Source: DASUPK01 sp963782345 (GTDB taxonomy: Bacteria > Actinomycetota > Thermoleophilia > Solirubrobacterales > 70-9). From it: a stretch of 64,000 nucleotides of DNA. The stretch is from NCBI GenBank assembly GCA_963782345.1, contig CAWAJF010000001.1, forward strand, positions 124,001 through 188,000. The letters run 5' to 3'. The notes below the pieces were generated by a model. The model did no database searches and was not told the origin of the DNA. It worked only from the letters and a program-made list of their open reading frames with translations. A program made the translations under genes and the position numbers. This document shows, in pieces, positions 57,828-64,000 of this stretch (its first letter is position 1; each line of letters opens with the position of its first letter).

Positions 57828-58762
57828 GCGACGGTCCCGCGCCAGCCGTGAGCGCCCACCGGCTGACGAAGTCCTACGGCGATCGCGTCGCGGTGGCCGG
57901 CATCGACTTCGAGGTCGAGCCGGGCATCTGCTTCGGCTTCCTCGGTCCGAACGGCGCGGGCAAGACGACGACGATGAAGACGATCTACGGGCTGGCGACC
58001 GTAGACGGCGGCGAGCTGCGGGTGCTCGGCCTGGACGCGAATCGCGATCGGCGGGAGATCAAGAGCCGGATCGGCGTGGTCCCGCAGGAGACCAATCTCG
58101 ACGGCGACCTGACTGTGCGCGAGAACCTGCTCCAGCAGGCCCGCTACTTCGGCATAGACGGCGATCAGGCCGCGGAGCGCGCCGACGAGCTTCTCGTCTT
58201 CTCCCTCCTGACCGACCGGGCGGAGGAGAGGATCCACAGCCTCTCCGGAGGAATGAAGCGCCGGCTGCTGATCTCGCGGGCGCTGATGGGCGACCCGGAG
58301 CTGGTCGTGCTCGACGAGCCGACCACCGGGCTCGACCCGCAGGCGCGCCTCGCCGTCTGGAACGCCCTCGACCGGCTGCGCCGGCGAGGCGTCACCCTGC
58401 TGCTGACGACCCATTACATGGAGGAGGCCGAGCGCCTCTGCGACCGCCTGGTGATCATGGACGAGGGCCGGATCGTCGCGGACGGAAAGCCGTCAGACCT
58501 GGTGCGGCAACACGTCGGCCGGGAGGTGCTCGAGCTGCGGTTGGACGAGGGCTGCGATCCGGAGCGGCTGGTCGGCTCGCTCAACGGCCGGATCCAGGGG
58601 CATGATCTCTCCGAGCAGACCCTGATGCTCTATGCCGACAACGCCGAGAAGGTGCTGGAGGAGCTCGACCAGGAAGCCTTCCCGACCGAGTCGGCGCTGG
58701 TCCGCCGGGCGACGCTCGAGGACGTCTTCCTGCGCCTCACCGGAAGGTCTCTGCGTGAGTGA
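57821..58762 (+). CDS. ABC transporter ATP-binding protein (exporter type)
   Basis: 313 residues from ATG 57821. Walker A LGPNGAGKTTTMK, Q-loop GVVPQETNLDGDLT, signature HSLSGGMKRRLLISRALM, Walker B LVVLDEPTTGLDPQ, H-loop TTHYMEEAERLC, then the roughly 80-residue C-terminal domain typical of NodI/DrrA exporters. Pairs with the permease that follows. Confidence 0.93.
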   Translation: MLSDGPAPAVSAHRLTKSYGDRVAVAGIDFEVEPGICFGFLGPNGAGKTTTMKTIYGLATVDGGELRVLGLDANRDRREIKSRIGVVPQETNLDGDLTVRENLLQQARYFGIDGDQAAERADELLVFSLLTDRAEERIHSLSGGMKRRLLISRALMGDPELVVLDEPTTGLDPQARLAVWNALDRLRRRGVTLLLTTHYMEEAERLCDRLVIMDEGRIVADGKPSDLVRQHVGREVLELRLDEGCDPERLVGSLNGRIQGHDLSEQTLMLYADNAEKVLEELDQEAFPTESALVRRATLEDVFLRLTGRSLRE

Positions 58763-58803
58763 CCAGGGTTGCCATGTGGTATGCGTCGTAACCCCGCATG
58801 CCC

Positions 58804-58849
58804 GTTTATGCGAGGGCGCGCGGCAGCGCGACCCGTACTACGCCGGAGG
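58804..58849 (+). repeat. Hairpin repeat R1, copy 4 (ATPase-permease junction)
   Basis: 46 bp matching 4036-4081 (opposite strand) at 38 of 46 bases. Hairpin GGGCGCG with CGCG-A-CCC; ends in the GGAGG (58845-58849) that serves the permease start. A separate 10-bp inverted repeat, ACCCCGCATG at 58791-58800 and CATGCGGGGT at 58851-58860, brackets it and includes the GTG at 58859. Confidence 0.6.
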
Positions 58850-58858
58850 ACATGCGGG

Positions 58859-59641
58859 GTGATGGCGAAGCAGGAATACCTGCCTATCCCGCGCCTCGCC
58901 GGCGCGGTCTGGCTACGCAACGCGCGCGTCTTCTCGAAGCTCTGGCGGGGCGCCCTGCTGCCCACCTTCCTCGACCCGTTCCTCTACCTGCTGGCGATGG
59001 GGTTCGGCCTCGGGACGTACGTCGCCCACATCAACGGCATTCCCTACAAGGAGTTCATCGCCCCGGGGCTGATCGCCTCCGCCGCGATGTGGTCCTCGGC
59101 CTTCGAGACCACCTACAACGTCTACTTCCGGATGAACGAGCTCCGGCTCTACGACAACATCCTGTCGACCCCCGTCGAGGTCCAGGACGTCGTCGCCGGC
59201 GATCTGGCGTGGAGCGCCAGCAGGGCCACGGTCTACGGCTGCGTGGTGCTCGCGGTCATCTCGGCGTTCGGGCTGGTCTCCTCGTGGTGGGCGCTCGCGA
59301 TCCCGCCATTCGTCTTCCTCGGCGGGCTCTGCTTCTCGGTGATCGGCTACACGTTCACCACCCTGATCCCCAAGATCGACCTCTACTCCTATTTCTTCAC
59401 CCTCGGGATCACGCCGATGTTTCTGTTCTCGGGGCTCTTCTTCCCGTTCAACCAGCTGCCCGGCTGGGTGAGCGTGGTGGCCTGGTTCATGCCGCTGTAC
59501 CACCTGGTCCAGATCACCAGGGGCCTTGCCACGGGCCCGGAGCTCTGGTCGATCGTGGGCAACGCGGCCTGGCTCGCCGTCCTCACCGCGCTGTTGTTCA
59601 CGATCCCGGTCAGGGCGCTGCGGAAGAAGCTCGTCGCCTAG
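58859..59641 (+). CDS. ABC-2 type transporter permease
   Basis: 260 residues; six hydrophobic segments and the ABC-2 pattern (FLDPFLYLLAMGFGLG, FIAPGLIASAAMWSSAFE, FSGLFFPFNQLPGWVSVVAWFMPLYH), like NodJ/DrrB. Start is GTG 58859 (GGAGG nine bases upstream) or the adjoining ATG 58862. A longer in-frame ATG at 58808 lies in the repeat and would add a basic 17-residue leader without homology. Its translation may be sensitive to the inverted repeat that contains the start. Confidence 0.9.
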   Translation: MMAKQEYLPIPRLAGAVWLRNARVFSKLWRGALLPTFLDPFLYLLAMGFGLGTYVAHINGIPYKEFIAPGLIASAAMWSSAFETTYNVYFRMNELRLYDNILSTPVEVQDVVAGDLAWSASRATVYGCVVLAVISAFGLVSSWWALAIPPFVFLGGLCFSVIGYTFTTLIPKIDLYSYFFTLGITPMFLFSGLFFPFNQLPGWVSVVAWFMPLYHLVQITRGLATGPELWSIVGNAAWLAVLTALLFTIPVRALRKKLVA

Positions 59642-59649
59642 GGGACCAC

Positions 59650-60213
59650 GTGGCGAAGCTGATCTACTCAACGATTGCCTCCCTCGACGGCTACGTGGAG
59701 GATGAGGACGGGAACTTCGACTGGGCCGCGCCCGGCGAGGAGGTGCACGGGTTCATCAACGACCTCGAGCGCCCGATCGGGACCTATCTCTACGGCCGCA
59801 GGATGTACGAGACCATGGCGGGCTGGGAGACGGACCCCTCGCTCGCCGTGCGTTCGGAGCTCATGCGCGACTTCGCCGGGATCTGGCGGGCGGCACAGAA
59901 GGTCGTGTACTCGAGGGCGCTCGAGAAGGCCTCGACCGCCCGAACGCGGATCGAGCGAGAGTTCGATCCGGTCGCGGTGCGCCGAATGAAGGATGGTGCG
60001 GACCGCGATCTCTCCGTGGGCGGTTCCGACCTCGCCGCCGGTGCGTTCAGGGCGGGGCTGGTGGACGAGTGCCACCTGTTCGTCGCGCCGATCATCGTGG
60101 GCGGGGGAAAGCGGTCGCTTCCCGGCGATGTCCGGCTGGGGCTTGAGCTGCTCGGCGAAGACCGGTTCGCAGAGGGCATGGTCCACCTGCATTACCGGCT
60201 GCCGGCTCCTTGA
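59650..60213 (+). CDS. RibD C-terminal/dihydrofolate reductase-like protein
   Basis: 187 residues from GTG 59650. RibD_C-type oxidoreductase fold: KLIYSTIASLDGYVEDEDGNFDW, GTYLYGRRMYETMAGW, LSVGGSDLAAGAFRAGLVDE and VAPIIVGGGKRSLP. These proteins reduce flavin- or pteridine-like substrates with NADPH; actual substrate unknown. Immediately follows the exporter. Confidence 0.88.
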   Translation: MAKLIYSTIASLDGYVEDEDGNFDWAAPGEEVHGFINDLERPIGTYLYGRRMYETMAGWETDPSLAVRSELMRDFAGIWRAAQKVVYSRALEKASTARTRIEREFDPVAVRRMKDGADRDLSVGGSDLAAGAFRAGLVDECHLFVAPIIVGGGKRSLPGDVRLGLELLGEDRFAEGMVHLHYRLPAP

Positions 60214-60263
60214 CGGACTCCGCCTGTGTCCCCGGTGGGAGAATTGCTTGCCTGCACAAATGC

Positions 60264-60278
60264 ATCCGGCCGCCGGAT
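60264..60278. promoter_or_regulatory. Inverted repeat upstream of the L,D-transpeptidase
   Basis: ATCCGG-CCG-CCGGAT, a perfect 6-bp dyad flanked outside by TGC and (C)ATGCA, 18 bases before the GTG at 60297 and adjoining the weak -10-like CACAAT (60283-60288). Could be an operator or an mRNA hairpin. Confidence 0.35.
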
Positions 60279-60296
60279 CATGCACAATGCCGCCTC

Positions 60297-61208
60297 GTGA
60301 TTCGAAGGGGAGGCACATTCATCACCCTGGGCGCCGCCGCGGTGGCTCTCGCCCTGCCGATCGCCTCGGCGAGCGCCGCCACGGGCCCCCCGACGCTCAA
60401 CCTGAACGGCCCGAAGAAGCCCGGGCTGCTCAACAAGGTCACCGCCGCCGGCGCTCTCCCCGGCGCCACCGCGGGCGAGAACGTCACGGTCCAGGTGGAT
60501 GCCAGCGGCGAGACCGTCGAGAAGAAGCAGCTCAGCGTCGGCGGTGACGGGAAGTTCTCCCTTCGCTTCGTCGTCGAGTCCTGCTGCAAGTACGTCGTGA
60601 CGGCGTCCAGCGCCGGCCAGAGCTCACAGCCGCAGCGCTTCAGGGTGCGGCTACCCAAGCACCTGAGGAAGGGCGCGATCGCCCACCTCTACAACCAGTC
60701 CCTGGTCGACGAGGGCTACTACACCGGCGGCCACGTCAGCGGCAAGTTCAACCACGGCTCGCAGCTCGCGACCCTGGCGTTCCGCAAGGTCAACAACATG
60801 GCCCGGAACTACCAGTACAAGCCGGTCATCTTCCGGAAGCTGCTGCAGGGTGAGGGCGCCTTCCGGCCGCGCTACCACTCCGGGCATCACGTGGAGGTCG
60901 ATATCTCACGCCAGGTGATGGCGCTGGTGAACGGCAGCGACGTGGTCGCGACCTTCCACGTCTCGACCGGCAAGCCCTCGACGCCGACGGTGCGGGGGAC
61001 CTACCACTTCTACCGCAAGGACGCCGGATACAACTCGGAGGGCATGTACTACTCGGTCTACTTCATCCGGGGGTATGCCACCCACGGCTACAACCCCGTG
61101 CCGATGCACGAGGCGGCGAGCCATGGCTGCGTCCGGAATCCGATCCCGTTCTCGGTCTACATCTACAACTGGATCCACCTGGGCGACGCCATCCACGTGT
61201 ACCAGTAG
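60297..61208 (+). CDS. L,D-transpeptidase (YkuD) family, secreted
   Basis: 303 residues from GTG 60297. Sec-type signal peptide (RRGG...LGAAAVALALPIASASA, about residues 3-25), an Ig-like N-terminal domain (about 30-130), and a YkuD domain at about 195-303 with the catalytic motif MHEAASHGCVRNP (His...SHGCxR). Likely forms 3-3 cross-links or anchors proteins in the wall. The frame is open further upstream, but the signal peptide favours this start. Confidence 0.9.
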   Translation: MIRRGGTFITLGAAAVALALPIASASAATGPPTLNLNGPKKPGLLNKVTAAGALPGATAGENVTVQVDASGETVEKKQLSVGGDGKFSLRFVVESCCKYVVTASSAGQSSQPQRFRVRLPKHLRKGAIAHLYNQSLVDEGYYTGGHVSGKFNHGSQLATLAFRKVNNMARNYQYKPVIFRKLLQGEGAFRPRYHSGHHVEVDISRQVMALVNGSDVVATFHVSTGKPSTPTVRGTYHFYRKDAGYNSEGMYYSVYFIRGYATHGYNPVPMHEAASHGCVRNPIPFSVYIYNWIHLGDAIHVYQ

Positions 61209-61224
61209 CAGGCCCGTCCCCCCG

Positions 61225-61230
61225 TATATT
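61225..61230 (+). promoter_or_regulatory. -10 box, leaderless epimerase gene
   Basis: TATATT, seven bases before the ATG at 61238. Confidence 0.45.
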
Positions 61231-61237
61231 CGTCGCC

Positions 61238-62176
61238 ATGAGGGTGTTAGTCGCAGGGGCGACCGGCGTGATCGGCCGGCCGCTGGTCGAGCAGCTTCGT
61301 CAGGCGGGGCATGAGGTCGTGGGCACTACGCGCTCCGACCAGCGCGCGCAGACGATCCGCGAGCTCGGCGGCGAGCCGGTCGTCGTCGACGCCCGCGACA
61401 CCGACGCCCTGCGGCGGGCCGTCGTCCAGGCGCGCCCGGAGGTGGTGATCAACCAGCTCACGAACCTCCCGCAGAAGCTCAATTACCGTCGGGCCGAGGA
61501 GACCTTCGGCCCGACGACCGAGCTGCGCGGGATGGTCGGCCCGGCGCTGGCGGGAGCGGCGGCCGAGGCGGGGGCGCGACGGCTGATCGCGCAGAGCGTC
61601 TGCTTCTTCTACGCCTCGACGGGCAAAGCCGCGCACGGCGAGGACGATCCGCTGATCGAGCTGCCGCCGGAGCTCCCCGCCGCGCAGGGAGTGATCGCCC
61701 TGGAGGCGCTGGAGCGGGCGACGGTGGAGACGCCGGGACTCGAAGGGGTCGTCCTCCGATACGGCTTCTTCTATGGCCCGGGCTCCGCCTATGCGAGCGA
61801 CGGGGCGTGGGCCGAGGACGTCCGCAGGCGGCGCTTCCCGATCATCGGCAGGGGCAGCGGGGTCTTCTCCTACGTCCACATGGACGACGCGGTGTCCGCG
61901 ACGATCGCCGCGCTCGACCGCGGCTCCGGCGTCTACAACGTCTGCGACGACGATCCCGCGCCGATGTCCGAGTGGTTGCCGGCCTACGCGGAGGCGCTCA
62001 GCGCCAAGCCGCCGCGGCGGGTGCCCGCCTGGCTCGCCGGGCTGCTCGCGGGCAAGCAGGCCGTGGCCATGGCGACCGCGCTCGAGGGTGCCTCTAACGA
62101 GAAGGCCAAGCGGGAGCTCGATTGGCAGCCGAGGTATCCGAGCTGGCGCCAGGGCTTCGGCGAAGCCCTGGGCTAG
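61238..62176 (+). CDS. NAD(P)-dependent epimerase/dehydratase
   Basis: 312 residues, extended SDR. Rossmann motif VAGATGVIGRPLVEQL at the N-terminus, second conserved VVDARDTDALRRAV and a large central region. The canonical YxxxK is not evident in the expected place (YASTGKAAHG has Tyr-x-x-x-x-Lys), so an atypical SDR. Substrate unknown. Its stop overlaps the stop of the opposing gene by four bases. Confidence 0.85.
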   Translation: MRVLVAGATGVIGRPLVEQLRQAGHEVVGTTRSDQRAQTIRELGGEPVVVDARDTDALRRAVVQARPEVVINQLTNLPQKLNYRRAEETFGPTTELRGMVGPALAGAAAEAGARRLIAQSVCFFYASTGKAAHGEDDPLIELPPELPAAQGVIALEALERATVETPGLEGVVLRYGFFYGPGSAYASDGAWAEDVRRRRFPIIGRGSGVFSYVHMDDAVSATIAALDRGSGVYNVCDDDPAPMSEWLPAYAEALSAKPPRRVPAWLAGLLAGKQAVAMATALEGASNEKAKRELDWQPRYPSWRQGFGEALG

Positions 62177-62706
62177 GCGCGCTCGGTTCGCGCCACGAGC
62201 ATCGTTCCGATGCCCAGGATCGCTGCGAGCAGGAAGCCCCCCGCGAGGACGAAGAGGACGTAGCCGAAGTCCTTCGTCCCGTTTCGCCCGAAGCTGATCA
62301 CCGGGTCCACCGCGCCCGGGGGAGTGGTCGGCGTGACCGCCTCGTAGTTGCCCGCCTCCGGCACCTTCAGCTTCGCGACCGAGCGGCGTACGTAGTCACC
62401 GTCGTCGAACTGGCTGAAGGCATAGGGGGTCGATCCGAGCAGGGACTGGCCGTTGGTCGTCCGAACCCGCAACCCGAGGTTCGGCGGCACGCGCAGGCGG
62501 GCGTCCCCGTTACGCCCGAGCCGCTCGCCGTAGAAGATGATCACCTCGCCCGCCGGCAGGTTGACGGACTCGCGGCCGGGTACCGGAACCTCGCCGTAGG
62601 CGCGGGCGTCGCGGTTCGCGCCCACTGCCTCGATGACGGTCAGAACGACGGCGGCTGCGACGGTGATGCTGACGACGCCGAGAGCGAGCCTGTACCCGGT
62701 CCGCAT
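62173..62706 (-). CDS. Two-helix extracytoplasmic protein
   Basis: 177 residues with an N-terminal transmembrane helix (about 6-30) and a C-terminal one (about 150-170), enclosing an extracytoplasmic beta-rich domain of about 110 residues. No recognised family. A TAGGAT -10 box six bases before its ATG overlaps the pyrE promoter in a perfect palindrome. Confidence 0.7.
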   Translation of the reverse strand: MRTGYRLALGVVSITVAAAVVLTVIEAVGANRDARAYGEVPVPGRESVNLPAGEVIIFYGERLGRNGDARLRVPPNLGLRVRTTNGQSLLGSTPYAFSQFDDGDYVRRSVAKLKVPEAGNYEAVTPTTPPGAVDPVISFGRNGTKDFGYVLFVLAGGFLLAAILGIGTMLVARTERA

Positions 62707-62710
62707 CGGC

Positions 62711-62724
62711 GCATCCTAGGATGC
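62711..62724. promoter_or_regulatory. Palindromic overlapping divergent -10 boxes
   Basis: GCATCCTAGGATGC is a perfect 14-bp palindrome in the 22-bp gap between two divergent ATGs. It supplies TAGGAT on the plus strand (62717-62722, six bases before pyrE) and TAGGAT on the minus strand (62713-62718, six bases before the 62706 ATG); the two hexamers share CTAG-proximal bases, so simultaneous polymerase occupancy is impossible. Confidence 0.6.
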
Positions 62725-62728
62725 CCCG

Positions 62729-63298
62729 ATGCCTTCGGATCTGGAGCGCGCGCAGGATGTCCTGCTGGCCGAGCTGCGGGAGCACGCGCTCGTGATCGGC
62801 GAGGTGACGCTCTCCAGCGGGCAGACGGGCCAGTACTACGTCGACGCGAAGCGGGCCCTGCTGCGCCCGCCTGCCTTTCACGCCGTCGGCAAGCTGATCG
62901 CCGCGGAGGCGATGCAGCGTGGCGCCATAGCCGTCGGCGGGATGACGATGGGGGCCGATCCGCTCGCCACCGCGGCGATCGCGGCCGACGCCGGCGAGGG
63001 GCTCGTCGCCTTCTTCGTGCGCAAGGAGCGCAAGGAGCACGGCCTGCAGCGCTGGATCGAGGGCCCGGTGCTCGAGCCGGGCACGCGCTGCCTGGTCGTC
63101 GAGGACGTGGTCACGACGGGCGGGTCCACCGTGCGCGCCCTTGAGCGGATCCTCGAGGAGGGCCATCAGGTGGCCGGGGTCGTCTCGGTGGTGGATCGCC
63201 TGGCGGGAGGCGGCGGGGCGATCGAGCGGGCGGGAGGCGCGCCATATCGCCCGCTGGTCACGATCGACGAGCTTTATCCCGAACGCGGCGACCGCTAG
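62729..63298 (+). CDS. pyrE: Orotate phosphoribosyltransferase
   Basis: Adds PRPP-derived ribose phosphate to orotate in UMP synthesis. 189 residues: LSSGQTGQYYVDAKRALLRP, FFVRKERKEHGLQ (Lys loop), and PRPP motif CLVVEDVVTTGGSTVRA. Divergent from a membrane gene with overlapping promoters; no other pyr genes adjoin. Confidence 0.95.
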   Translation: MPSDLERAQDVLLAELREHALVIGEVTLSSGQTGQYYVDAKRALLRPPAFHAVGKLIAAEAMQRGAIAVGGMTMGADPLATAAIAADAGEGLVAFFVRKERKEHGLQRWIEGPVLEPGTRCLVVEDVVTTGGSTVRALERILEEGHQVAGVVSVVDRLAGGGGAIERAGGAPYRPLVTIDELYPERGDR

Positions 63299-63382
63299 TT
63301 ACCGGCCCGGCCGGATCTGCGGCCACGTCCGCGGGCTTACACGACGCCGCATTCCCGGGCGCTTTGCGAGGATGCCCGGCTC

Positions 63383-64000
63383 ATGTCGGTTACAGAGATG
63401 AACCGGCGGGAGGTCGGGCTTGCCGCGCTCGGGGCCTGCCTGCTCGCGATCGTGATGACCTGGCCCCTGGTCCTGCACCTCGGATCGACGGTCCCGCGCG
63501 ACATCGGCGATCCGCTCGCCGAGGCGTGGCAGCCCGCCTGGGGCGGGCACGCGCTGATCCATCAGCCACTCCACTTCTTCGACGCCAACCGCTTCTGGCC
63601 GACCAAGTACTCGCTCGCCTTCGGCGACGCGCTGGTCGGCTACGCCCCGGCGGGGCTGATCGGAAGCGGGCCGCACGCGGCGATGGTCCGCTACGACCTG
63701 CTCTTCATCTTCGCCTACGCGCTCGCCTTCTTCGGGGCCTACCTGCTGGCCAGGGAGCTGGGCCTTGGCCCGCTTGGCGCCGTGGTCGCCGGAGCCGCGT
63801 TCGCCTACGCGCCATACAGGCTCGAGCAGGACGGGCACCTGCAGGTGATCTCGAGCGGCGGGATTCCGCTCGCGATCGCCTTCGCGGTCCGAGGGCTTCG
63901 GCTGAGACGGCACTGGTGGCTCTTCGGCGCTTGGGTGGTCGCCACCTGGCAGCTGTCGATCGGCTGGGTGCTCGGCCTGCCGTTTGCCTATGGCCTCGCC
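63383..64000 (+). CDS. Multi-spanning membrane protein, probable GT-C glycosyltransferase (partial)
   Basis: Frame open from ATG 63383 to the window end (206 codons). Hydrophobic segments at about 12-32, 88-105, 110-130, 135-155 and 180-200, with loops carrying DIGDPLAEAWQPAWGGHALI and FFDANRFWPTKYSLAFGD. The Asp in the first luminal loop after helix 1 resembles GT-C transferases. An ATG five codons in (63398) is an alternative start. The 84-base gap from pyrE holds nothing obvious. Confidence 0.75.
   Translation, partial: MSVTEMNRREVGLAALGACLLAIVMTWPLVLHLGSTVPRDIGDPLAEAWQPAWGGHALIHQPLHFFDANRFWPTKYSLAFGDALVGYAPAGLIGSGPHAAMVRYDLLFIFAYALAFFGAYLLARELGLGPLGAVVAGAAFAYAPYRLEQDGHLQVISSGGIPLAIAFAVRGLRLRRHWWLFGAWVVATWQLSIGWVLGLPFAYGLA

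Noticed and set aside
58808..58861. Upstream ATG in repeat R1 as the permease start
   Set aside because: Would add a basic segment without homology; GGAGG and spacing favour GTG 58859.

Overview
The window is a gene-dense, high-GC chromosomal segment that reads as the replication-origin region of an actinobacterium. Gene content (rpmH, dnaA, dnaN, recF, DUF721, gyrB, parAB), many leaderless start codons preceded by a TANNNT -10 box, tRNA genes without encoded CCA, and gene-order habits fit a deep-branching lineage such as Thermoleophilia/Solirubrobacterales. That placement is inference. I see no rRNA, CRISPR array, insertion sequence or prophage.

Positions 1-11600 hold the origin core. Leftward: dnaA, dnaN, recF, dciA (DUF721) and gyrB (cut by the left edge). 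Rightward: rpmH, rnpA, yidD, yidC, jag, rsmG, parA, parB and tRNA-Ile. Three abutting DnaA-box-like sites lie between dnaA and dnaN. A long imperfect inverted repeat fills the rpmH-rnpA gap.

11571-22052: SRPBCC protein, bifunctional-nuclease-domain protein, D-Ala-D-Ala ligase with an aminotransferase, a phosphodiesterase/GtrA/glycosyltransferase group, YmdB and an ABC exporter. 22062-30069: tetrapyrrole genes (hemB, a fused AhbA-AhbB-like protein, hemL), then a Bacillus-type quinol:cytochrome c reductase (Rieske, split cytochrome b, cytochrome b C-part fused to cytochrome c), menG and a polyprenyl synthase: a menaquinone respiratory block. 30138-34643: zinc-ribbon protein, dcd, tatA, tatC, tRNA-Lys and small membrane proteins.

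34640-41456 is a leftward replication/ribosome operon: rpsF, ssb, rpsR, rplI, dnaB, a DnaC/DnaI-type AAA+ loader and purA. dnaB carries a 422-residue intein with a LAGLIDADG-type endonuclease domain exactly in its P-loop. Having both DciA and a DnaC-like loader is unusual. 41997-49894 is a leftward series: response regulator, histidine kinase, HtrA protease, inositol-monophosphatase-like protein, TreT-like synthase, secreted protein and OtsA (envelope stress plus trehalose).

49915-64000: a degenerate M28-like membrane protein, thiL, DUF167 protein, class A PBP, MscS channel, HAD hydrolase, RDD and CPBP membrane proteins, a second ABC exporter, RibD-like reductase, L,D-transpeptidase, epimerase, pyrE and a partial membrane protein.

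The most unexpected signals are non-coding: a recurrent 38-46 bp hairpin repeat in gene-gene junctions, a second repeat directly after two stop codons, an inverted repeat whose transitions all become G-U pairs on the minus strand, a palindrome serving as two overlapping divergent -10 boxes, and apparent non-standard initiation codons for dnaA (GTT) and hemL (CTG).
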